Shown piece after piece: positions 44,400 through 54,197 of a stretch of DNA of 57,336 nucleotides (positions within the stretch are counted from its first letter, which is position 1; the number at the start of each line of letters is the position of its first letter). The notes below the pieces were generated by a model. The model ran no database searches and was not told where the DNA came from. It saw nothing but the letters and a program-made list of their open reading frames with translations. The DNA is from Leucogyrophana mollusca. Taxonomy: Eukaryota; Basidiomycota; Agaricomycetes; Boletales. Where the stretch lies: NCBI GenBank assembly GCA_021014945.1, contig MU266515.1, forward strand, positions 1 through 57,336. Reading direction: 5' to 3'. Both the position numbers and the translations under genes were made by a program.

Positions 44400-45905
44400 A
44401 TGCCTTCTCTGCAACCTCCCCCAGACTTGCAAAAGGTTCTCGTGTCTGGCGCTAATGGATACATCGGTAGCTGGGTTGTACACACCCTCCTCGAACGTGG
44501 CTACTCAGTGCGCAGCGCCGTCCGTACCGAGAGAAAGGGCGAGCACCTGAAGAAGATATTCGGTGAGTACGGTGGTCGACATGAAGTTGTGGTTGTTGCG
44601 GACATCACGAAGGCCTGTTCTAGTTTTTTACATGGCGGTTAATTTCTGATTGTGCCGTACACGCCAACAGAAAGGCGCGTTTGACGAGGCTGTGAAGGGC
44701 GTTGACGCCATAGAACATATCGCATCCCCCGTACAGCTAGAAGCAGAAGACCCTTATGGTGACTTCGACCCACACATGTCGGAGTCCCCGTCCGTCCTCA
44801 TCTCTCCCTAGAACTGATCACACCTGCGGTCAACGGCACCGTCGGCATCCTCCAGAGTGCCCTTGCACATGGGTGAGTACCATTGTTTCCCAATTCTGCC
44901 AGGCTTTCACCCGTTACATCCCACCCAGGACTTCTTTAAAACGTATCGTTGTTACCTCGTCTTGCGCTGCAGTCCTCCACGACGACCCGAACCCACAAGA
45001 GTTCGATGAAAGTGATTGGAACGAGCAGAGCCTCGAGATTCTCGCAAAAGGTGGTCCCGCTCTGACTGGGATTATGAAATACAGGGCTTCCAAGACACTC
45101 GCAGAGAAAGGTGCGTGCCCCAGTCTAGTGTATTTCCAACAATAGCCTCTCTCATGCTCTAATTTTGCTGAGCAGCGGTGTGGCAATTCTGGGAGGACAA
45201 TCAGGGCGGACTTAGCTGGGATATCACAGTGCTCATTCCACCTTTTGTGCGTTCTTCCTACTTGCGACGCCTCCTTACCCCTCATCCAGGATTGAATAGG
45301 TCTTTGGGGTCAGCGAGTGGTTTAAGTTTCCTATGCGTGGTTGCGTACTCAACCCAACTTCCTCGCCAGCCTGCAATCCACGAAGTGACCACGCCCGCCT
45401 CCCTCAACGAGTCTGCGTTGCTGTGGTACAACCACCTGATAGGGCACACTGCTACCGGGACGAAAGGTGGAACCTGGATTGACGTGCGTGATCTTGCCGA
45501 AGCACATACGCTCGCCCTCGAGAGACCTGCAGCTGGCTCGAAGAGAATCATCGTCGCTGCCGGTATGTTATACTTTGTCTGGTGTTCGCATATGATGAAA
45601 TGCAGAGTGCTTTCTGTTTCACAGGCGCGTGGACGTGGCAGGACTTCGGTAAGCACAAGCCACTCCGAGTGTGCCTCGCGATTAATGCTCCCCTAGTCAA
45701 TGCTGCTCATGCCGTCTCCCCGCCGCCCAAGCTGTTGAATGGACTCCCACTGAGTAGCCCTGACGCTAGTCCCGCGGACACAGCTACCGTTCCTATGCGC
45801 AAATACAAGACGATTCGAGCAGCCGAAATATTGGGTCTCCGGTATCGTATCATCCCCGACACCACAAAGGACACACTCGCGGATTACGAGGCGAGGGGGT
45901 GGTGA
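44400..45905 (+). CDS. extended SDR, dihydroflavonol/methylglyoxal reductase-like (SDR3)
   Basis: Third reductase paralog, on the opposite strand. It starts MPSLQPPPDLQKVLVSGANG and continues YIGSWVV (intact glycine motif), KGAFDEAVKGVDAIEHIASP, the catalytic Ser in VTSSCAAV, YRASK, AVWQFWEDNQGGLSWDITVL, then the 9-nt Val-Phe-Gly microexon at 45300-45308, WIDVRDLAEAHTLALERPAA and the end ADYEARGW. The intron that uses GC donors in SDR1 and SDR2 begins with ordinary GT here (GTGCGT). An in-frame ATG exists upstream at 44328, but the chosen one aligns with both paralogs. The gene is divergent from BBE-C, so the oxidase and reductase may be co-expressed; their substrates are not known. Confidence 0.88.
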
Positions 45906-46339
45906 TGTGAGTTTTCGAATTCAGGAGGCAGCTGATCGGCTTATAGAAATCTGTTCCGACGCGTATGTATTACTACGCCTTAAGGTCGTGTCCTGTTTCA
46001 AAAGGGAAACGAGCTTCGCATCGATGAACGGCACAGTTGACAACTGAGTTAGCAAGTAGCTGAGCTAGTTCGTCGCGGAAATGATCGAATTCAGAGACGC
46101 TATCGATGACGCGAATGTCTTGGAGAATGGATGCGACGAAGATGAGCCATCGAGGGTTCTGAGGGACGAGTGCACTGCCAACAGCAAACGACGGACGCCA
46201 CATGACCGTCAACAGCCGCCAACACAACCTACTGTACCAATTTGGGAATTTTCTGACGATTCGGGACTTGCCGCTCGGCGGATTGGCGGGAAGATATGCA
46301 TCATAACACAGTACATACATACAAATTACAATATGGACG
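45906..46339. other. convergent intergenic spacer
   Basis: 434 bp between the 3' ends of SDR3 and the first WW-like membrane protein. Nothing recognised. Confidence 0.5.
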
Positions 46340-49300
46340 TTATGCCGAGGCCGAATTCCACTGTTGATCAAGTGTGCTATTGATCTCCGGCAGCTCCATA
46401 TTATCCACAGTCCCCCTGTGCAAGCGAAATGTGGGTACAGCACTCTCAGTATTTGTACTCAGAGGCTCCCCAGTACTCCTTCCGCGGCGTCTGCGCCAGT
46501 GGTAGGACCACCATTTCAAATTTGGCTTCGATGAAGTACTCCCGCTGTCTTGCGCTTCACTTATGGACTGCGCCCCAATTTTGAACCAAGAACGAAGCCA
46601 GAAAAGCACATTCGATGACTGTAGTCTTCGTCGAACCCTTTCCCGGCCATCCCCTGCGGTATAGGCTCCCCATATGATGAGAGCACCGACAGAGAACAGT
46701 ATGGCACCGACAAGCACCCAAGAAGATATGTCTCCAGGCTTGCACCATTCGACTGAAAATGCGACTAGGAAGAAAAACATTCTTGTGGACATGCTGTGAG
46801 CACGGTACGTTAGCGGGTGGCAGGACAGACTCACCCCCATATGAGGAAGGCATACGGAAGACTGTAGACGATGGCAAGCTTCTCGAGGCCGTGTTTCTCG
46901 TCGTTGTTTCTTTCCAAGAAACGCGCCTAACGTCATAAGTATTGCTGAGCAAATGGGATCAGAGGTGCATGGATAGCTTACAGTGTCCACAATAGTTTCA
47001 AGGCCAGACGAACGATTATTCCGGACAAATATCAGCCCCAGGACGATGCTTCCAATACTGGCAATCAGCGACATATAGCTGGCGATCTGAGAGAAGGCCC
47101 GGCCATTTCCGTCGTCGACGCTCCCGATGGCCAGAAACCCCACATTTACGCCCAACAGAACTGTAGCCTGCAGTCGACGATAAGGTAATGTTGCGCCAGA
47201 ATTAATTAGCACGGACCAAGAGATTTGAATCTTGCAGCTCTTTGTTGAGCATGGCAGTAAATTCATCCCAAGTATGGACCCTCGCGATCCCATCCACAAA
47301 GATATTGTGCAGAGATCGGGTATGGGCATCAGGGGCATTAAAAAGAAGTGGTGACACAATGCTCATAGTCTTCGACCGAGTATAGGTCCAGCCGTGAACC
47401 GTCTGATTGAAGCTCAGTCGAGCCCCCAGCTCGCCATGGAAGTTCCTATACTGGTTTTTGACTGGTGGAGTGAGAATCAAGTAGTGCGAAAAAGTGAAGA
47501 TAAAGTTGTTCTCACCGAGAGAATACATTACTCTACCTCAAGGGAGGTCAGCACCTTGAGCCGAGGGAGCTTGTGATTATCTAGCTCACTTATTATGCAC
47601 GTCGAATATGGTCTCTGAATAGCATTCTTGACTGATGCCAAAGAGCATAAGAAAGATGGAAAGTAAATGGGGTACGAAATTACCGTCAATCTTCTCTATA
47701 ACGTCGAGGTGACATCTGAGTTCTTCGGTCGTGAAAGGCGCGCAAGATACTAGTGAAGTCAGCTGCTCTGTGTATTTTATGGGCGTGGTTGTGTTTGAAC
47801 CAGCGTGTCACGAACCATTATAGGCATGAAGCAACATGCCTTTGACTTCGTCGACAGAGTCCTGAGTCACTGGACACAAGTGAGGGAATAGGTCGCAATG
47901 CTTCCTGTTGCTGCCAGGGTCAACAAGAAATGATGACACTAGAAACCCAGTCAATGCCTATTTATGCCACATAGAAAGCGCGTAACCCACACTAATGGTC
48001 TACTGCACCAGTACTGTGCGCGAACAGCGAGCCCTGGGTTGATGAGAATAAAGAGAAGTATCACGTCAACGAAGCACCACATACCCGTGTGGGTAGGAAG
48101 TGTGACGCCTTTGCAATCTCGAAGAATACTGCCTGCATCATAGTCACTGAGCCAAAATAGATACCGATCGCGTAGATTGACAAGGTAGTAACAGCACACG
48201 ATTTCAAGTCCGTCGGACTGTGGTTCGAGGACGATCAGAACGTCCTCGAGTTTCAAAACAGGAATATGCTTTTCCACATCGCACAGACGGTCGTGCAGCC
48301 AATTCGCAAAGAAGTTTACATCTGTGAAAATGTCATCATCGAAGATGTCAACCTCCACACATGTCCTCTGATGAGAGGAGTTAGTCGCCAGTCATCCGGG
48401 CAGAAGTGAAAATTCGTCCACCATGGCATTATTGATGAAGTAGCGTGCTCCTTCCGGATGAACTTCAGTCGTCCAGCCATCTCGGATGAAATCCCTTGAG
48501 CTGAGAATCAGTACGATCAATTGCATCACGCCTTGCCATTTACCGACCGGGGACTGGGGTATTTGAACGTCAAACCCGGTATGTCGTGACACGACACTTC
48601 TGGATCTCTGTAAATCCTACTTGTTAGTAATAACCCGACTGCGCAACTGATGCTACACTTGCATAACCAGATTCGCATTAAAGCTCTGCCTCTTATATCG
48701 TGGCAGGTCATCGGCGGATATTGGTATCAGGTGCACAGCAATCGGATCGCCGGGGACTGTCCCATTCGGGCTCTTTGGAGGCGCAATGAGACGAGACTCC
48801 GTGTGATCAGATGGTCCCACAAAAGATCTACCACCTGCGAGAGTTGTTGTGGAGGGAGATTGCAGGTTCGATATCCCTATACCAGCACATCGTGAAGAAC
48901 CCTCGTAACGTCGATAAGAGGCACGTCCCCGTGAATTACAGCTACTGACAGAGAGACGACTAGCGGGTCGAAACGGGTCATGGGGACCGAAAGATGATAT
49001 CGGGATTGCCAGGTTAGGGTGGGGGGGAGCCAGGGAAGGCCCTGTAGCATTCAGGTAGCCTTCTATATGGCGCGCAGGTGACAGGTTATCCGCGACGTAG
49101 CTCGGTGAACGGTGGTGTAGCGAAGATGTGGGTCTCCCATCGAGCGACGAACGCTCCCCCGGTGTATGATTGTCGGAGGAGGAAGCGCCAGAAGCGCGAG
49201 AGATAGATCTCAACGAATTTGCTGAATGTGCTTCTGTGGCAAGATCACCGGCGGGGACTATGATGCTAGGATCACCGCCGCTGAGAAATTCCAGTTGGGA

Positions 49301-49615
49301 ATATTTTCGTACGGGCTGTGGAGAGGAGGGAGTCAAGCCAATTACTGAATTGGCTGGTGGCGCCTCGACGCCTCGGCCCCCATCGAACTGTGGAGGTACA
49401 TAGCTGGCGCCAATGACTGTTCTGACTGCCTGGACTACACTTGGAAGCTCGTGTGTGGAGAATGACAACCGGCTTGATTCTGGCTTATTGTGAGAGAATC
49501 GCTTGCGGAGGAGCGATAAGAGGATAAGCATCCCAGAGACAGGTCGACATGAAGTCCAGGATGTCCAGTAACAGCGCAAAAGCTTCAGGAGGCGGGCGAG
49601 GCATTGCAATAGCAT
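46340..49615 (-). CDS. large WW-like/C-terminal-membrane protein, basidiomycete family (member 1)
   Basis: Multi-exon protein of roughly 850 residues. The N-terminus (MLLQCLARLLKLLRCYWTSW) is hydrophobic. A Ser/Pro-rich disordered region follows (to about 48660), then a WW-like module DGWTTEVHPEGARYFINNAM. Conserved helical segments follow: VLIVLEPQSDGLEIVCCYYL, DRYLFWLSDYDAGSILRD, PVTQDSVDEVKGMLLHAY and RNFHGELGARLSFNQTVHGW, then LLFNAPDAHTRSLHNIFVDG. C-terminal membrane helices are NVGFLAIGSVDDG..., ASYMSLIASIGSIVLGLIFV, MFFFLVAFSVEW and WVLVGAILFSVGALIIWGAY. This architecture is known to me as an abundant, uncharacterised family of Agaricomycetes. The start was preferred because the paralog at 54 kb begins in a similar way. 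No break was seen. Confidence 0.75.
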
Positions 49616-52600
49616 GGTTTCCTGATAGGCGACTGACAAGAGGGGAGAGAAGAAACCCAGAGCTGAGCATGTTTAACCTATAGATATCAGACGAGACCGC
49701 ATGGTGGCCACGTTCTTCCGAAGAAGAGACATCGCCCCAAAGCCATCCTGTGCGTCTTCTGGAATTTCATGGCTGCAATGTTCGACGCGGAAGTGACACT
49801 AATATGGCGGATACTTTTAGAGACCAGTGAGGCCAGGTGAGGCCGTAATTATATCAAACAAGCAGGAATAAGCAGCCATTATGCATGAGATGGTGTGTAG
49901 ACTTGATTTTGATAACGACACCCTAAACTTACCCTAATGTATTGACTGGACGTAATTCCTGGCAAAGGCCCTCGTATTCGCGGCGAGGTTCGAGGAGAAG
50001 GGGAGAAGTTTGGAACATCTTTGTGAGTTGAGGAACACGAAGTTTTGCGAGGCGTAGCTACCTAGGCGTCAACTCGTGTATGGTTTAAACTGCAGCTGTC
50101 GCTGTACTGCACTGCTCGCAAACATGTGGTACCAGGTTGAACCAGATTTCAGCTTTCCCAAAAGCCCAACATGAAAGGGGAAAAAATTAGTTCAATGCGT
50201 TTCAGGATTCGGGATTTGGGGGGAGGGCATGGTCCAAGCTTATGAGTACCCCTTTCCTCACCGCCGACTTGTCTTTCCGCCACCATAACCTTCCTGGCCA
50301 ACGTGACTTTCATCCAGAACACGTCTATACGGCATGAGACTCCCAATGTTGTCTCTCCCATTCCCAAAACCATGCCTCAACAGATCGGATGAAGATCAAA
50401 CGCAAGGCCGGCAAACTACCAATGGGAGAAGTCGCGGACTGGGAAGTATTGTCGAATGGTGCACCCCTAAACCCTCCTCCGTGGACTGTACGGCAGTTTT
50501 CTTTTGGATGCTGTTCCAAAACCCACTGGGAAATCGTGGAGATTCCTCCTTCACCGAGGAGTCCGATGGTTGTCCCATTCATAGGCGGACCTCATTCAGC
50601 CTCAAGAGTCCCAACGACCGCTGATATAAGCACCAAACCGATTCCGCGAGGCTCGTAAACGGACGTTGTTAATCGAGATTATGGACGCCGCCAACATGGC
50701 GACAGTGTCTGCGGATTTGAGTGCCACAGGAGCGTCCCAAGCGGAGATGCACCAAAGTGAGATAGTTAGCCTCAGATGTAAGGAGGGAGCAAGTGTTTCC
50801 AGCCGTCCACAGTGCGCGAGAGGGCGCCCGTTGGGTCGGTAGCTCACTTGGTCCTTGGTCAGCATTGGGAAGACAGCCGTATGTGAAGCCATGGCACTTA
50901 ACGGACGCTCTGTCAGCTTTCTCAACGTGGAATGACCTCAATCATAATCACATTACCTCCGAAGTACCCTAAATCTGGAATCGCGACAGACCTCCAGTCA
51001 AAGGGGCCTCGGAACTTTCGGTCGCTATGGGGCAGATGGACTGACAGTTCCCGATGGACTCAGGCGGCCTCATCGCCAGACCGCGAGCCCAGTTGAATCT
51101 ACTGGTAGAAGACGCCCATGTATGGGCTGTCATGATCACAGGTAGCTCGAATGCAGTGCCAGAGATGTCAAAAGTGACGTCGGAGGAGGATTGAGCGAAA
51201 TTGAGGCTAGTAAGACTCCGGGTCCTGGTCAGCAGTCCACCTTGATTCCGTCTGGTGAAATGCCTGTTCCTGACTTGAGCTCCCTCCCGCGGCATATGAC
51301 TGAAATTTCAGCCAACGTATCACCCATCAACAAGGTTGAGATCCTTCACGATCTTGCCTGTGCCAGCGCTACCGACGGTCGAGATCCAAGCAGCCAGTAG
51401 TCACGGAATTCGACGTCGAATGCACTGTAGTTCTGTTCCGTATGAACTCGTCTATACGCACCGTGTGTAACGATGGAACTGGTGAACGGTAACAGTAAGT
51501 AATCCGAAGCAGATGGACCAGTGGGACGAGGACAAACCTGAGGGAATGGAAGACCAACAACAACGCTCGAAATATTAATAGGGTGGGAAAACATCCTCAG
51601 CCGGATACCCTGATCGTTTCGGCACTCAAATAGTTATTGATCTACAACCTCTGATCGTATCGTTTAGTTGTGCATACTCTTTTCTCGCCGATTGCTTGGC
51701 TGTCGACGTGAGCGGGCCCGGGGCCAGTGTTTACTGCAAATTCAATGTCTATTCCACAGGGCGCCCATTGTCGTACCAAAAAATATGGGTACACATACGA
51801 ACGGCGGATGAACTCGAATTTTTCGACCGTTCCGCCTTTGAAAAGGTGTGTGGGATCGTGTCAGAGATTCATATACTGTTCATGAAGTCGTCAGCCATAT
51901 CTACTCTCTGACTGTTGATCATATGCTCAACCCAAAGGATGCTCTCACGGTCCACGAAGTTTCCAGTATACCTGTCAAGCAACTAACGATCGCAGGGGAT
52001 TTGGTTCTCCTCACTACGAGGGGATAGAGCATACTTGTCTGGAAAGAATCAGCACCAGCTGCCCAGTTGACAGCTGTCGGTCGCACTGCTTCAGTCGATG
52101 CAAAGGCAGTCATAGACTTCAACGGAGGGTAACAAGCCCCATTGGCATCATTCTCAGGATAGAGATACTTGAATCTGACTCCGAGGCTTTACGGGACATA
52201 CGCAGGCTTGACCAAACGACGGAAAAGTCGGAATCACCGCGGTCCGGGAAAGATGGCCTCCTGTTAGTCTCGCTCAAAACGAAAATCATTGACATGCCGA
52301 CGTGGTCCACAGTGTACTTTACCCTTCCCAGCGTACTGGCCCCCCGTTCAATCTTAACATCGCGCTATCCCTGTTGGACCATACCCAATCTCGAAATCAC
52401 GCCATCCCCGTTCACGATGGCTTGAGTTCTAGTTCGCGAGAGGGCGATCGACTTACTTTGAACGAGGAGGATCTCCTTTTACACTGCCATTTGCGGCATC
52501 AGCTTCTGCCATGGCTTGTGTCGCGCTGAAGGTCATTACAAAAAAAACACGGGTCCCTAATCTCGTCTCGGTCAGCTTGGCATCCACCTGCTCTCCAAGC

Positions 52601-52691
52601 CTGAGTGAGGCAGTTCTCTGAAGTGCTATAAAAGCCAGGGGGCGAGCTCATTTCCTGCATCTCAAGTCCACACTCGAGTTTACCATCGAAC
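49616..52691. other. 3.1-kb gene-poor stretch
   Basis: Short frames alternate between strands, for example minus 50969-51295 (SLTSLNFAQSSSDVTFDISG), minus 51919-52310 and plus 51696-51911. I could not join any into a family pattern. Sequence composition is unlike the flanking coding DNA. It may hold decayed genes or ancient transposon remains, but no terminal repeats or reverse-transcriptase motifs were seen. The right end is the promoter of the repeat protein, with a TATA-like TATAAAAG at about 52627-52634. Confidence 0.4.
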
Positions 52692-53690
52692 ATGAAATTC
52701 GCTCCCATCATTCTTCTCTTCGCCACTTTGGCCATCGCTGCTCCTCAGCCAGGATACCCAAAAGGCAAGGATGACGATCATTACGGTGTCGGACCTAAGA
52801 AGTACGTGGGCGTGTCTTTGCTTATCCCTCTTGCTGACCTGGAGCCCCTACAGATCGGAGAATGGGTACCGCCACGGCGGTGACAACGGCGTGAAAGGGT
52901 ACGACTATGGGAAGGGATATGACCATGACCATGGCAAAGGGCGCGACGGTGAAAAGGGTTATGACCATGGCAAAGGATACGTCAGAAGGGGTTACTATGG
53001 CAAGGGCTACGACAATGGCAAGGGATACGACAATGGCAAGGGATACGATGACGGCAAGGGATACGACAATGGCAAGGGATACGATGACGGCAAGGGGTAC
53101 GACGATGGCAAGGGGTACGACGATGGCAAGGGGTACAATGGTGGCAAGGGGTACGACGACAGGAAGGGGTACGATGACGGCAAGGGATACGACGACGGGA
53201 AGGGATACGACGATGGGAAGGGGTACGACGATGGGAAGGGGTACGACGATGGGAAGGGATACGACCAAGGGAAAGAGCATGGCGGCGAGAAGGGCTACGA
53301 CCACGGAAAAGGCTACGCCAAGAGGGGCGGTGATGGAAAGTGGTATCACGATGGCAAAGGATACGACGATAGCAAGGATGATAAGGGGTACAAGGGCGGC
53401 AAGGGGTATGACGACGGGAAAGGCAATGACGGTGGCAAGGGATACGACGATGGCAAAGGGTACGATGACGGCAGGGGCTACAACGACGGCAAGGGCTACA
53501 ACGATGGCAAGGGCTATGACAACGGCAAGGGCTATGACAACGGCAAGGGATACGACGACGGCAAGGGCTACGACGACGGCAAGGGTTACGACAATGGCAA
53601 GGACCACAAGGGGTCTGTCGATATTTTGTCCCACTACAATTTTGGCACTGACGGAGTCACTCAACCTACAGATCCGACAAGGGATACTAG
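52692..53690 (+). CDS. secreted KGYDDG-repeat protein
   Basis: Three exons: 52692-52801, 52854-53612 and 53672-53690. A clear signal peptide, MKFAPIILLFATLAIAA, is followed by PQPGYPKGKDDDHYGVGPKK and about 35 near-tandem units of GYDDGK or GYDNGK (18 bp each). The last intron (59 nt) brings in SDKGY and a TAG, which continues the repeat character; reading through instead gives an unrelated tail ending at 53748. The product is about 295 residues: Gly, Tyr, Asp and Lys only in the core, hydrophilic and surely disordered. Dibasic sites at residues 36-37 (KK), 81-82 (RR, in GYVRRGYYGK) and 193-194 (KR, in GYAKRGGDGK) are possible Kex2-type cleavage points. It may be a cell-wall or matrix protein, or a processed repeat precursor. 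Confidence 0.8.
52900..53612 (+). repeat. 18-bp coding minisatellite (KGYDDG)
   Basis: About 35 units, mostly of the form ggcaagggatacgacgat with changes in the last codons. Spacing breaks at residues carrying the dibasic sites (GYVRRGYYGK, GYAKRGGDGKWYHDGK). The repeat keeps both other forward frames and one reverse frame open for hundreds of codons. Confidence 0.92.
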
Positions 53691-54197
53691 ACTCACAAAC
53701 GCTTACGCCCACAATGTTCCCGAGTCTGTCCTGATCTTGTGTCAGTGAAATAGGAAGTTGCTGATAAATGTACTTATATCTTGTGTCTCGAACTTTGCTT
53801 TGACCGATCCATGCGATTGAGCTTTAGTGTTAGGACCGCCCTTGCGCTCCGAGACTCATGCCCACCTAGGCTCCAGCTGAAGAGTACAGCCAACGGTTGA
53901 TTATGCGATTTGCTCTATAGTAAAGATGACACTCGAATCGACAATTAGCATGAAAGAACTGAGTCCAGATGTACCGCCAGTGTCTCCTAGACACGTTTTC
54001 GCAATTTGGAAGATACTCAGCTACCGGTGAGTACGTGTCTTTGGATTACGAAGAACTTTATCGTAACGTACCCCCCGACAACCCGCGCGCTGGTACAACG
54101 GAAAGGTAGGGCACGGTAGGACTGTGCAGGTGCACTCGGTTGAACATCTTATACCTACGACAGCCATAGAACTGGGGTCACTTCGAGCGGAAATCCA
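53691..54197. other. convergent intergenic spacer
   Basis: 507 bp between the 3' ends of the repeat protein gene and the second WW-like membrane gene. Nothing recognised. Confidence 0.5.

Noticed and set aside
8000..45905. A complete secondary-metabolite cluster
   Set aside because: Only tailoring-type enzymes were found; no polyketide, peptide, terpene or other backbone synthase and no cluster-type transcription factor is visible.
49616..52691. Possible transposon or retroelement in the gene-poor stretch
   Set aside because: No terminal repeats, target duplications, transposase or reverse-transcriptase motifs could be seen; left as unexplained DNA.
52822..53712. 296-codon hydrophobic minus-strand frame
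   Set aside because: It is the antisense image of the 18-bp repeat array; the forward frame has a signal peptide and matching introns.
52907..53734. 275-codon Thr/Met/Arg-rich forward frame in the repeat array
   Set aside because: An alternative frame of the same repeat without a signal peptide.
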